A stretch of 64,000 nucleotides of DNA from CAVDRM01 sp963611355. GTDB lineage: Bacteria; Bacillota; Clostridia; Christensenellales; Aristaeellaceae. The translations under genes were made by a program, and so were the position numbers. Where the stretch lies: assembly GCA_963611355.1 (NCBI GenBank), contig CAVDRM010000003.1:73115-137114 (forward strand), read 5' to 3'. Shown here piece by piece: positions 1 to 8,456 of this stretch (positions are counted from its first letter, which is position 1; every line of letters begins with the position of its first letter). Below the pieces are notes generated by a model. The model worked only from the letters and a program-made list of their open reading frames with translations. It did not search any database and was not told where the DNA came from.

Positions 1-9
1 AAGTTTTTT

Positions 10-37
10 GCAGGGATTTTAAATTTTTGTGTCGAAT
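10..37 (+). promoter_or_regulatory. candidate sigma-H promoter for the division operon
   Basis: A -35-like element GCAGGGATT at 10-18 is followed after 12 bases by GTCGAAT at 31-37. The known sigma-H (Spo0H) consensus is RNAGGAWWW, 11-12 bases, RNNGAAT; this copy has one mismatch (AGGG for AGGA). The same architecture recurs at 41704-41731, 49581-49608 and on the minus strand at 36458-36485. It would give a leader of about 80 bases before the start codon at 125. Confidence 0.6.
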
Positions 38-124
38 ATATCAAAGTTACTATTTTTGCAGTGCATTGACTGTTGACGCATGATGGCAGTTTTCCTTGCG
101 GAAGCGGCCAATCCGGAGGAGTGC

Positions 125-1675
125 ATGGATAGAGTCCCTTATGAACCGAACGGGCAGCCCCCGCAGTGGACGCAAACGCCGCAGCAGCCGCCGACCGCGC
201 AGCAAAGCGGCAGCGTCCCGCCGCCGGCTCAGTTGGATCCTTCCGTTTATCAAACGCCCTATCAAGCCCCGCAGCAGGGCTATCAGCAGCCTTCTCAAGC
301 CCCGCTCTACGGGACACAGGAGTCCTTCCAGGCCCCAAACGGATACATGCCGAGCCCTGCGCAGCCTATGCAGGAGCAGGCGGGCGGTCCTTACCGGCAG
401 CAGGGCATTATGCCGGAGGAAATATCAGACTCCAAAAAGGGCTATCGAACGCCGAAAACAGGCTTCCCGACCCAACAGAAGAAAAAGCGCTCCCGCGCCC
501 CATACATCATTATTTCCCTGCTGGTGCTGCTCTTCGGCGGCTATGCCGTTATCCGCATGTCAGCGCCGGGCGAGGCCATGTACGGGCAGGTCGGCGGCGC
601 GACCCTGTCCTCCCGCTATACGGGCGATGCCCTGCTTGTGCGCAACGAAACGGTGTACACGCAGGAGAGCGCCTCCCAGATTGAATATCTGGTCGAGGAG
701 GGGCAGACGGTCCAGCGCAGCACCCCCACCTGCACGGTGTACACCTCCGGCTTCAACGCCAAGGAGTTGACCACCCTGCAAAAATACCGCGACCAGATCA
801 AGGAATACCACAAGACCTTAATCAGCGAGAACAGCAGCGGCAAGGACACCAAGCTGACCACCTTGGACACACAGGTGCGCGATTTGGCAAAGGAAACGCG
901 GCAGCTCATCCACGGCGCACGCGGCAGTCTCATTAACCAAGAAACACTGCTGACACAGGCGCTGCAGGCGAGGCAGACGTACTTAAAGCAGAAATACCCC
1001 GACGACCAGAAGCTCTCCCGCCTGTATGACGATGAAAACACCCAGCTTCAGCGCATTTCCTCTTGGACGAAGCAGTACGCCGCCGCCTCGGACGGCATCG
1101 TCAGCTTCTATACGGACGGCTACGAAGAAGCCTTGAACATGAACACCTACGCGGATTTTACGCCCGCCGAGGTGCGCAGCATGTATAACGGCCATATTCC
1201 CGCCAATTCCGCCTCCTCCTCCCGCAATACCGTGTCCATCTACCGTCTGGTTAAAAATGACGGCTGGGCAGTGCTGATGCTCTGCTCCGATACGGACTGG
1301 ACGCCCGTCACGGGACGCACCTATAAGCTGCTCATCGAGAGCTTTGAAAACACGGTGGTGGATGCGACGGTCGAATCCTTCACCCGCTCCGGCGGCGAGC
1401 TGCTCGTCCGCCTGACCGTGATCGATGCGGACGTCAAGAACATCCTGTATATCCGCTCCTGCCAGGTGCAGCTTGGTGAAAACGTGGACAGCCTGACCGT
1501 GCCCACCCGCGCCCTGTACAGCCAGTACGGGCAGGTCGGCGTAGTCATCGTGGATGAAATGGGCAACAACTACTGGACCCCCGTGACCGTCATTTCCACG
1601 GAAGGCGATGTCAGCCATATCGTGCCGAACAATGCGGGGTATCTGTATGAAGGGATGACCGTAAAGCTCTTTTAA
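125..1675 (+). CDS. HlyD-like membrane-anchored adaptor protein with Pro/Gln-rich N-terminus
   Basis: This 516-residue protein starts at the ATG at 125, which has GGAGGA seven bases upstream; the longer reading from 80 lacks a ribosome site. Residues 1-115 are Pro/Gln/Tyr-rich and presumably cytoplasmic, followed by a basic stretch and one membrane segment near residues 122-140 (YIIISLLVLLFGGYAVI). The outer part has a lipoyl/barrel-sandwich-like segment, a helical region near residues 220-320 and a C-terminal beta barrel, the layout of HlyD/membrane-fusion proteins. No transporter partner is adjacent; it leads the yggS-sepF-yggT-divIVA run, so a role in envelope or division is inferred rather than export of a known substrate. 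The family call is moderately secure; the function is unknown. Confidence 0.7.
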   Translation: MDRVPYEPNGQPPQWTQTPQQPPTAQQSGSVPPPAQLDPSVYQTPYQAPQQGYQQPSQAPLYGTQESFQAPNGYMPSPAQPMQEQAGGPYRQQGIMPEEISDSKKGYRTPKTGFPTQQKKKRSRAPYIIISLLVLLFGGYAVIRMSAPGEAMYGQVGGATLSSRYTGDALLVRNETVYTQESASQIEYLVEEGQTVQRSTPTCTVYTSGFNAKELTTLQKYRDQIKEYHKTLISENSSGKDTKLTTLDTQVRDLAKETRQLIHGARGSLINQETLLTQALQARQTYLKQKYPDDQKLSRLYDDENTQLQRISSWTKQYAAASDGIVSFYTDGYEEALNMNTYADFTPAEVRSMYNGHIPANSASSSRNTVSIYRLVKNDGWAVLMLCSDTDWTPVTGRTYKLLIESFENTVVDATVESFTRSGGELLVRLTVIDADVKNILYIRSCQVQLGENVDSLTVPTRALYSQYGQVGVVIVDEMGNNYWTPVTVISTEGDVSHIVPNNAGYLYEGMTVKLF

Positions 1676-1751
1676 GAGGACAGCCGTTTCCGATGGTTAC
1701 ATTTTCAACGGCCAGACGCGCATCGCTTTGTTCAGAAAGGAAGATAAAACC

Positions 1752-2435
1752 ATGCCGGACGAAGATGCTCTTGCGGGGAATGTCCAAAAAATCCGCACGG
1801 TGCTGGAAAAAGAAAGCGCGCCGTGGGGACGAACGCCGAAGCTGATTGCCGTGACCAAAACGGCGGCCGTGGAGCGCATTTTGCCTCTCAGCGCCCTGGG
1901 CGTTCAGGATATCGCGGAAAACAGAGTGCAGGTTTTGCAGGAAAAACTGCCCTTTTTGGAAGGAAAATTTCAATTCCACATGATAGGGCGGTTGCAAACC
2001 AACAAAGTTAAATATATAATAAGAGAGGTTTGCCTGATTCATTCTCTGGACAGGGCGGAGCTGGCGCAGGAGATTGACCGTCAGGCGGGCAGGAACGGGC
2101 TGGTGATGCCCGTGCTCCTTCAGGTCAACGTATCCGGCGAAAAGCAAAAGGCCGGTGTCGCGCCGGAAGAGCTGCCGAATTTTTTGACATTCTGCGAGGC
2201 GCTGCCCAACCTCAGCGTTCGAGGCTTAATGACCATCCTGCCGCTGAACGCGGCGGAGGATGACCTGCTTCACTGGTTTACGGAAACGCGGCGCTGCCTT
2301 GAGCGGCTGCGGGATACGTCCCGCTTTCCCGAACGGCTCACCGAGCTTTCCATGGGCATGTCAAATGATTATGCTTTAGCCGCACGCGCAGGCGCGACAA
2401 TGGTGCGCGTTGGACGCGCATTATTTTCCACTTGA
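1752..2435 (+). CDS. ylmE: YggS/YlmE-family pyridoxal phosphate homeostasis protein
   Basis: A 227-residue single-domain TIM-barrel PLP-binding protein of the YggS/YlmE/PROSC family, which controls free PLP and has no known enzymatic activity. The PLP lysine is in IAVTKT near residue 36. Family signatures HMIGRLQTNK, LMTILPLN and LSMGMSNDY followed by TMVRVGRALF are all present. ATG at 1752 is chosen because AGAAAGGAAG lies just upstream; an in-frame TTG at 1728 has no such site. It lies between the HlyD-like gene and sepF, the classic ylm position, and its stop is 11 bases before the sepF start, so it is surely cotranscribed. Confidence 0.93.
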   Translation: MPDEDALAGNVQKIRTVLEKESAPWGRTPKLIAVTKTAAVERILPLSALGVQDIAENRVQVLQEKLPFLEGKFQFHMIGRLQTNKVKYIIREVCLIHSLDRAELAQEIDRQAGRNGLVMPVLLQVNVSGEKQKAGVAPEELPNFLTFCEALPNLSVRGLMTILPLNAAEDDLLHWFTETRRCLERLRDTSRFPERLTELSMGMSNDYALAARAGATMVRVGRALFST

Positions 2436-2446
2436 GGAGGTACTTC

Positions 2447-3583
2447 ATGGCTCTGGGCAATTTCTTTAAGCAGACCAAGAATAAAATGACCGGTTTGATG
2501 GACCGTTTCTTTTATGCCGATTCCGCGCAGCGGGATGCGCGGGAGGAGGATGAGGAAGCGCAGCAGCCCGAAGCGCCGTATGCGCAGCAGCCCTATCAGC
2601 AGATGAATTATCAGCAGCCCTATCAGCCGCAGTATCAGCAGACGGCTTATCAGCAGCCCCTCCCGTCCCGTCAGGCGGATGCTTTTGACCCGTTTTTCGG
2701 TCAGCAGAGCGCGCAGCAGCCCCGGCAGTATGCTCCCTATCAGCAGCCGCAGATGAATTATCAGCAACAGCCCTATCAGCCGCAGTATCAACAGCAGGCG
2801 CAGCCGCTGTACACCCAGTTTTCCGCGCAGCAGCCCCAGCAGCCGCGCAACCGCCGGATGCAGCAGCACATGAACAGGGAGGAAAATGTCGTTCCCTTCC
2901 CCGGCCAGTATCAACAGGAGCAGCCCCAGCAGCCGCAGGCCCCGCTGCAGATGCAGCAGCCGCAGACGGCTGAAAAGGCGCTGAACATGCGTATCATGAA
3001 TGTGCGCGGCATCAATGAATGCCGCAGCGCCATCGCCCTGCTCCGCGCAGGGGACGCGCTCATCGTGGTCATGGACAGCGTGTCCGACCCCGCCGAGATG
3101 CGCCGCTATGTGGACACCCTGTCCGGCGCTTGCTTCTCCCTGTCTGCCACCATCACCAAGGTCTCGCGCTATGGCGCATACCTGCTTGCCCCCGGCATCA
3201 TCAATGTGTTTGCGGACCAGATTACCAGCCAGATGAACGGTGCGCCGCGCCCGGCCCAGCCCCAGCAGCCGCGCTACAATGCGCCGCAGCAAAGCGGCTA
3301 TCAGCCGCAGGGCTTCGGCCGCTATCAGCCGCAGTATCAGGCGCAGGATTACCGGCCGCAGGGGTATCAGCAGCCGCAATATCAGGCACAGCCGCGTCAG
3401 GACGCCCAGGGCTTTGCCCGGCGCAGTCCGGCGCCGGAAGTGCAGAGCGCGGCCTTCTTCGCCCAGCGTCCGCAGAATGAGCCGGAAACGCCCCCTTTTG
3501 AGGCACAGCCGGCGGGCAGCGGCTACGCGCCGGACAGGGTCGACTATGCCGCAGATCAGGAAAATATGGCCGAGGCGGAGTAA
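2447..3583 (+). CDS. sepF: SepF cell division protein with long Q/P/Y-rich extensions
   Basis: SepF bundles FtsZ filaments and tethers the Z ring to the membrane. The N-terminus (MALGNFFKQTKNKMTGLMDR) fits the amphipathic membrane-binding helix. The SepF core lies at about residues 174-263 (MRIMNVRGINECRSAIALL through YLLAPGIINVF). The protein is 378 residues, more than twice the usual roughly 150, because of a Gln/Pro/Tyr-rich insertion at about 30-170 built of YQQPYQPQYQ-type repeats and a similar C-terminal tail from about 265. ATG at 2447 has GAGGAGG upstream and follows ylmE by 11 bases. The core call is firm; the disordered extensions are unusual and resemble those of the HlyD-like protein (125) and the large surface protein (36644). 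Confidence 0.93.
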   Translation: MALGNFFKQTKNKMTGLMDRFFYADSAQRDAREEDEEAQQPEAPYAQQPYQQMNYQQPYQPQYQQTAYQQPLPSRQADAFDPFFGQQSAQQPRQYAPYQQPQMNYQQQPYQPQYQQQAQPLYTQFSAQQPQQPRNRRMQQHMNREENVVPFPGQYQQEQPQQPQAPLQMQQPQTAEKALNMRIMNVRGINECRSAIALLRAGDALIVVMDSVSDPAEMRRYVDTLSGACFSLSATITKVSRYGAYLLAPGIINVFADQITSQMNGAPRPAQPQQPRYNAPQQSGYQPQGFGRYQPQYQAQDYRPQGYQQPQYQAQPRQDAQGFARRSPAPEVQSAAFFAQRPQNEPETPPFEAQPAGSGYAPDRVDYAADQENMAEAE

Positions 3584-3603
3584 TCGGCATAAGGAGTTAA
3601 GCC

Positions 3604-3861
3604 ATGATAGCCATTATTCGGAAAATCATTCAGGTGTACGCCCTGCTGAATTTCGTTTGGGCGCTGCTTTCCTTGGCCGATACGCCGCAGAACCGCTGGA
3701 CGGTGCTGCTGGAAAGAATTGTCGAGCCGGCTGTCCGCACGGGGCGCTCCATCGCCGCCAAGGTGCTGAAGGGCCGTCGCATGCCGTTTGATATCGGCCC
3801 GCTGTCCGGTGTTCTTTTAACCCTGTTGGTTCTCTTTGTGTTCAATATCATTTTCTCTTAA
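3604..3861 (+). CDS. YggT-family membrane protein
   Basis: An 85-residue membrane protein in the YlmG/YggT position between sepF and divIVA. A hydrophobic segment near residues 9-22 (VYALLNFVWALLSLA) and another at the C-terminus (GVLLTLLVLFVFNIIF) flank a loop containing RIVEPAVRTGRSI, similar to the family pattern of a proline in a loop between two membrane spans. The family is linked to division-site and nucleoid positioning, without a defined biochemistry. AAGGAGTTAAGCC precedes the ATG. Spacing of 20 bases to sepF and 30 to divIVA supports one operon. Sequence matching to YggT is weaker than the positional evidence. Confidence 0.75.
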   Translation: MIAIIRKIIQVYALLNFVWALLSLADTPQNRWTVLLERIVEPAVRTGRSIAAKVLKGRRMPFDIGPLSGVLLTLLVLFVFNIIFS

Positions 3862-3891
3862 TCTTCTCGTCCGGAAAGGAGCTGTTCCCCT

Positions 3892-4419
3892 ATGGCCATC
3901 ACTGTGAGTATGATCGAGGAAAAGGAATTTAAGACCAAGATGCGCGGCTATGACCCCGTGGAGGTCGATGAATTCCTGGATGAAATCTGCGACGAAATGG
4001 AAGCCATGCAGAACGAAATCGTTTCTCTGCAAAGCCGTCTGGCGCAGAGCGGCTCCCGCGTGTTCAGCCAGCCCGCCGCGGTCAGCGTTCCCTCTGCCGC
4101 CGTGCCCGCGCCCGCCGCGGTCGTGGAAGAAAAAAAGCCCGCGCAGGACTTTTCCGAGGAGGCAGCCCGCCTGCTGCGCAGCGCCCAGAAGGTGTATGAC
4201 AACACCGTGGCCGAGGCGAAGGCGGAGGCGGAACGCATCATCAGCGAGGCCAAGGGCTCTGTGGCCGATGAAAATCAGGACTTGGAGAAGGAGCGCGAAT
4301 TGCTGGAAAGCGAACTGCGCGACCTTCGCAAGGCCGCGCAGGAATACCGCGAGAAGTTTTCCGCGCTTGTTCAGGAGCAGCAGTCTGCGCTGGAACACGC
4401 AAAAGAACTGTTTGACTGA
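3892..4419 (+). CDS. divIVA: DivIVA-domain cell division/polarity protein
   Basis: A 175-residue DivIVA/GpsB-type coiled-coil protein. The N-terminal membrane-curvature-binding domain is clear: EFKTKMRGYDPVEVDEFLDE at residues about 11-31, followed by a heptad segment, an Ala/Pro-rich linker (about 65-85), and a long C-terminal coiled coil. It marks poles and septa and scaffolds division and wall proteins. It closes the sepF-yggT-divIVA block and is followed by a strong terminator at 4431. The S4-domain gene ylmH that often sits between yggT and divIVA is absent here. Confidence 0.93.
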   Translation: MAITVSMIEEKEFKTKMRGYDPVEVDEFLDEICDEMEAMQNEIVSLQSRLAQSGSRVFSQPAAVSVPSAAVPAPAAVVEEKKPAQDFSEEAARLLRSAQKVYDNTVAEAKAEAERIISEAKGSVADENQDLEKERELLESELRDLRKAAQEYREKFSALVQEQQSALEHAKELFD

Positions 4420-4430
4420 TTCGGAAACAT

Positions 4431-4480
4431 AAAGCGTGTCCGCGCCGGAAGCTGTTCCGCATATTTCGGACGCGCTTTTT
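4431..4480 (+). terminator. Rho-independent terminator after divIVA
   Basis: AAAGCGTGTCCG at 4431-4442 pairs with CGGACGCGCTTT (from 4467) with one G-T wobble, and runs into TTTTTG. It ends the division operon. Confidence 0.85.
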
Positions 4481-4512
4481 GTTATCATTTGATTGATTGG
4501 GAGGTTATTTCC

Positions 4513-5823
4513 TTGGATGATCCGATTGGCCGATGGCCGCTGATGCTTGGTCTTGCCGTGTGTGTCTTTCTGTGCCGGCTTCTTTCCGAGGCGCTCCGAA
4601 GCGCCAATGAAGTCGCTTTGCGCGAAAAGAACGACGCTTCTCTGAACGCCCTGCTTGATGCGCCGGACGGCGCGGTGTATGCGCTGGCGCTCGTCCGCAC
4701 CTTCTGCCTGCTTTGGCTTGCCGTTTTGGTCTGCCGGCAATTTGCGCAAACGGCGGGTCAGGCGCTCCTGTGCGCGCTCATTTTGACGCCGCTCAGCCAA
4801 ATTCTCCTGCATCTGACGCCCGCCTTCATCGGCGAAAAGAACGCGGAAAAGCTCGTTCCCGCCCTGTGCGGCTTCTATCACGGCATCAGCCGCCTGTTGA
4901 AGCCCTTCATTTTCATCAATGAACGGCTGGCTCGGCTGCTCAGCGCCTCCAAGGAAGCGCAGCATGAGGAGGTCACGGAGCGGGATATTCGGGCGATGGT
5001 GGACATCAGCGAGGAAAGCGGCAATATCGAGGGCGATGAGCGCGACATGATTGAGAACGTCTTCGACTTCGGCGACATGATCGCGGCGGATTGCATGGTG
5101 CATCGCACCGACATGACAGCCATCTGGGTCGGCGATGATGAAAAGACCATCACGAAAACCATCGAGGAAACCGGCCTTTCCCGTTTTCCCATCTATGACG
5201 AGGACATTGATGATTTAATCGGCATCCTCTTTGCCCGCGATTTTCTGCTGAATTCCGCCAAGGATGCCGACCGAAAAAAGCCTCTGCGCGACCTGCTGCG
5301 CGAGCCGTACTTTGTGCCGGAAACCGTCAAGGCGGATATCCTGCTTCGCAATATGCAGCACGCCAAGACGCATATGGCCATCGTGGTGGATGAATACGGC
5401 GGGGTCAGCGGGCTGGTGACGATGGAGGATCTGTTAGAAGAAATCGTCGGCGATATCTTTGATGAATACGACACGGACGAGGAGACCGAAATTAAGCAGC
5501 TGTCCGCCAATGTGTTTCGCATCAGCGGCGCAGCCACGCTGGAAAGCATCAACGAAGCGCTGGACATTGCTTTGCCCGAAAGCGAAGATTATGACACCTT
5601 GGGCGGCCTTTTCCTCAGCCGCTTCACCGAAATTCCGGAGGACGGCACCACGCCCGAAACGGACATCTATGTCACCCCGACCTTGGAAAAACCGGAAAAT
5701 GAACCCTGCGATATGCTCCATATCAAGGTGGAGAAGTTAGAGGATCGCCGCGTTGACCATGCCTTGGTCACAAAGCAGCGCTATGCCCCGCCGACGGAGG
5801 AAGAGGAGAAGACGGAGGAATAA
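4513..5823 (+). CDS. CNNM/HlyC-CorC-family membrane protein with CBS pair
   Basis: The architecture is N-terminal hydrophobic segments (about residues 8-30, 55-75, 80-105) resembling the DUF21/CNNM transmembrane domain, then an acidic linker with the family-typical sequence ERDMIENVFDFGDM, then two CBS motifs (about 190-330, including HMAIVVDEYGGVSGLVTMED), then a CorC_HlyC C-terminal domain (FRISGAATLESINEAL onward). CNNM proteins are linked to magnesium and divalent cation efflux. The TTG at 4513 is favoured because GGGAGG lies nine bases upstream; an upstream in-frame TTG at 4489 is possible. The gene begins 33 bases after the divIVA terminator and no separate promoter was recognised. The N-terminal part is less hydrophobic than usual. 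Confidence 0.88.
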   Translation: MDDPIGRWPLMLGLAVCVFLCRLLSEALRSANEVALREKNDASLNALLDAPDGAVYALALVRTFCLLWLAVLVCRQFAQTAGQALLCALILTPLSQILLHLTPAFIGEKNAEKLVPALCGFYHGISRLLKPFIFINERLARLLSASKEAQHEEVTERDIRAMVDISEESGNIEGDERDMIENVFDFGDMIAADCMVHRTDMTAIWVGDDEKTITKTIEETGLSRFPIYDEDIDDLIGILFARDFLLNSAKDADRKKPLRDLLREPYFVPETVKADILLRNMQHAKTHMAIVVDEYGGVSGLVTMEDLLEEIVGDIFDEYDTDEETEIKQLSANVFRISGAATLESINEALDIALPESEDYDTLGGLFLSRFTEIPEDGTTPETDIYVTPTLEKPENEPCDMLHIKVEKLEDRRVDHALVTKQRYAPPTEEEEKTEE

Positions 5824-6166
5824 TGCCCCAAAAAAGGGCTGGCTGTTCAGAGTTTTGTTTTCCTCCAATAATTCATAGTTGAGTATGAATCTGTGGATAT
5901 TTGAGGGATGCTTATTCGAACTTCAATAGGTTGATTGCAATGAGCTAAAATTTCGGATACAAAAGCAAATCGGCAGGGAAAGTGTTGCTAAATAGAGAAC
6001 ATATTTGCAAATATATACGCATATCTTCAGGAAAAAAGGATCAGCTTATGCTCACCACACAGCCCCGCAATGCAGACTATGGAGCAGCCAAGGAAGCTCA
6101 AATGGCTTCTTGGCTTGGAGGTACACAGTGATATTTGTTTTAGGTTTTTTAAACCGCAGGGAATAG
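5824..6166. other. intergenic scar, lower GC, no intact gene
   Basis: This stretch is visibly AT-richer than its neighbours. A short GCCC/GGGC hairpin with a following T-rich run (about 5824-5866) could end the CNNM gene. No convincing coding frame, RNA or repeat was recognised. Together with the desulfurase remnant that follows, it looks like a site of past gene loss or insertion. Confidence 0.5.
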
Positions 6167-6286
6167 ACATATGCCAAAGGCACCATTCGGGTGAGTTTTG
6201 GAAGAGATAATATGGTGGAAGATGCAGAAGCTGTTGCAAAAGCTATTGAGAATATCTACTGTTGCGCACAAACAATTTCTCCATAG
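6167..6286 (+). pseudogene. 3' remnant of a cysteine desulfurase (NifS-like) gene
   Basis: Reading plus strand from just after the TAG at 6164, the frame gives TYAKGTIRVSFGRDN, then MVEDAEAVAKAIENI and a stop TAG at 6284-6286. This matches the C-terminal strand/helix of class V aminotransferase-fold cysteine desulfurases (pattern A-x-G-x-[IL]-R-[FV]-S-[LF]-G-R-x-[NT]). The PLP-lysine and catalytic-cysteine parts are absent upstream, so only the tail remains. It is a decayed fragment, not an expressed enzyme. Confidence 0.7.
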
Positions 6287-6331
6287 TTTATGTTCAAGGC
6301 TGATTTACAAAAGTTTGAAGAAGGCATGAGC

Positions 6332-6895
6332 ATGGAGAAAAAATTTACCTGCAAAATCATCCGTAGCGACCGAAAGTCGTATGTGTTGGAGGTCAAGAAA
6401 GACACGCTGATTGTCCGTGCCCCGCTCGCAGCGACAGACAAACAGGTTAATCTGTTTGTTCTGCAAAACAAGGAATGGATTGAAAAGCACCTTGAAATGG
6501 CCGCGCAGAAACAGCAGGAAAAAACGGACGTTGAGCCGCTCACGATGGATGAACTGCTGGAGCTGGCGAACAAACTGATGCAAATCATCCCTGAACGGGT
6601 GCAATATTATGCTGCGAAAATCGGTGTGACTTACGGGAAAATCACCATCCGCAACCAGCGCTCGCGCTGGGGTAGCTGCTCATCAAAGGGCAATCTGAAT
6701 TTTAACTGCCTTCTTGCCCTCACCCCTCCGGAGGTTATCGACAGCATGGTCGTGCATGAGCTGTGCCATCGCAAGGAAATGAATCATTCGGAGCGGTTTT
6801 ATGCGGAGGTGCTGCGCGTGTATCCCGACTATTGGAAGTGGAGCAAATGGCTCAAGGAAAACGGCGGGAAACTGATGAGGAGAATGGAAAAATAA
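6332..6895 (+). CDS. YgjP-like (DUF45/M48-type) metallopeptidase domain protein
   Basis: A predicted zinc metallopeptidase of the YgjP-like family. The catalytic HExxH is present in VVHELCHRKEMNHSERFY, near residue 150, with a downstream family-typical DYWKW. The preceding RWGSCSSKGNLNFN is the other diagnostic family motif. The N-terminal half is a beta-rich domain (CKIIRSDRKSYVLEV, with WIEKHL). I favour ATG 6332 (MEKKFTC), seven bases after GAAGAAGG; ATGs at 6290 and 6326 are in frame but badly spaced. Length from 6332 is 187 residues. It lies directly after the desulfurase remnant and 51 bases before the fucosidase. Its substrate is unknown. Confidence 0.87.
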   Translation: MEKKFTCKIIRSDRKSYVLEVKKDTLIVRAPLAATDKQVNLFVLQNKEWIEKHLEMAAQKQQEKTDVEPLTMDELLELANKLMQIIPERVQYYAAKIGVTYGKITIRNQRSRWGSCSSKGNLNFNCLLALTPPEVIDSMVVHELCHRKEMNHSERFYAEVLRVYPDYWKWSKWLKENGGKLMRRMEK

Positions 6896-6946
6896 AAAAT
6901 CAACGGTAAACTGCCATATTGCATATGGAAAAAAGGAGGTCTCCCC

Positions 6947-8263
6947 ATGAGCAGCTACAAGATCAGAAAAACAATCGGTGACTCCTCTTGGTTTCGGCAT
7001 GATCGCTTTGGTATGTTTATCCACTGGGGACTGTATGCGCTGCCCGCCCGTCACGAGTGGGTAAAGGAAAACGAGAAAATTTCAGAAGCGAAATACGACA
7101 AGTATTTCGAGCATTTTGACCCCGATTTGTATGACCCGCGGGAATGGGCGCGTCAGGCGAAAAACGCCGGCATGAAATACGCCGTGCTGACCACCAAGCA
7201 CCACGAGGGTTTCTGTATGTGGGACACGCAGTACACGGACTACAAATGCACCAACACCCCTGCCAAGCGCGATTTGGTGCGGGAATATGTGGATGCTTTC
7301 CGTGCGGAAGGGCTACATATCGGCTTTTACTATTCTTTGCTGGACTGGCATCATCCTGATTTTACCATCGATATCAAGCATCCGCGCCAAAATGACCCCG
7401 ATGCCTATGCGCAAAATCAGGGACGCGATATGCGCAAATATGCCGAATATATGCGCAATCAGGTGACGGAGCTTTTGACCAACTACGGGAAAATCAATAT
7501 TCTGTGGTTTGATTTTTCCTATCCGAACGACCATGGCACGGACGATAAAAGCTGGATGAAGGGCAAAGGAAAGGATGACTGGGAAGCAGAAAAACTGATA
7601 GCGCTGGCCAGAAGCCTGCAGCCTGACATTTTGATTGACAACCGTGCCGGTATCGAGCAGGATCTCTGGACACCCGAACAATTCCAACCAACCGAATGGA
7701 TGCGCCATCCGCAAACCGGCGAGCTGGTCACATGGGAAACCTGCCAGACCTTTTCGGGAAGCTGGGGCTATCACCGAGACGAACAGACATGGAAAAATCC
7801 CGAAATGTTGATTCGTATGCTGGTGAACAGCGTGTCGCTGGGCGGGAATCTTTTGATGAATGTAGGACCCACCGCAAGAGGATATTTTGACGCTCGTGCC
7901 GAGGCTGCATTAAAGGTTTATGCGGATTGGATGAAGTATAATTCCTGCGCCATTTACGGCTGCACGATGGCCATGCCTGAATTTACCGCTCCGGCTGACT
8001 GCCGCCTGACGCAGAGCGAAGACGGGAAACGGCTCTATATCCATCTGTTCGCTTACCCCTTTGCACACCTCATTCTAAAGGGCCTTGCCGGAAAAATCGA
8101 ATACGTACAGTTCCTTCATGATGGCAGTGAAGTGCTGTTCAGCGACGGTAAGGTGCAACATTATGGCGAATGCTTGTCGGACGATGAAAATCAAACGGTG
8201 CTTTATCTGCCCGCGATTAAGCCGAATGTACTTGTTCCGGTTATTGAGATGTTTTTGAAATGA
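6947..8263 (+). CDS. GH29 alpha-L-fucosidase
   Basis: A 438-residue alpha-L-fucosidase-type glycoside hydrolase. Family motifs run in order: RFGMFIHWGLYALPARHEWV (about residues 20-40), YAVLTTKHHEGFCMWDT, DLVREYVDAFRAEGLHIGFY, and ILWFDFSYP, whose Asp (about residue 189) is at the catalytic nucleophile position. SLGGNLLMNVGPTARG, also family-typical, follows near residue 300. The end is a short beta domain. There is no signal peptide, so it is probably cytoplasmic and acts on imported fucosylated oligosaccharides. A strong AAGGAGG precedes the ATG. No dedicated transporter is adjacent. It is not clearly part of the minus-strand cellobiose operon. Confidence 0.92.
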   Translation: MSSYKIRKTIGDSSWFRHDRFGMFIHWGLYALPARHEWVKENEKISEAKYDKYFEHFDPDLYDPREWARQAKNAGMKYAVLTTKHHEGFCMWDTQYTDYKCTNTPAKRDLVREYVDAFRAEGLHIGFYYSLLDWHHPDFTIDIKHPRQNDPDAYAQNQGRDMRKYAEYMRNQVTELLTNYGKINILWFDFSYPNDHGTDDKSWMKGKGKDDWEAEKLIALARSLQPDILIDNRAGIEQDLWTPEQFQPTEWMRHPQTGELVTWETCQTFSGSWGYHRDEQTWKNPEMLIRMLVNSVSLGGNLLMNVGPTARGYFDARAEAALKVYADWMKYNSCAIYGCTMAMPEFTAPADCRLTQSEDGKRLYIHLFAYPFAHLILKGLAGKIEYVQFLHDGSEVLFSDGKVQHYGECLSDDENQTVLYLPAIKPNVLVPVIEMFLK

Positions 8264-8456
8264 GGAATATCTGGTTTAAATCGTCTGGAATGGGCTTGCC
8301 GCTTATGCAGACAAACCCATTAATTTCCTGCCAAATTCAGCTTTATTGACCGTTTTTAACAATGTATAAATCTGAACCGCCGATGAAAAAGCAGATATGC
8401 TTCACCATCGGCGATTTCGTCATGATACCATATTTTCAAGCCGGAAAGGAATATGA

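Noticed and set aside
8264..8456. Short frames between the fucosidase and ROK genes
   Set aside because: None has a ribosome site or recognisable protein; a weak GCCGATG/CATCGGC hairpin is the only structure.
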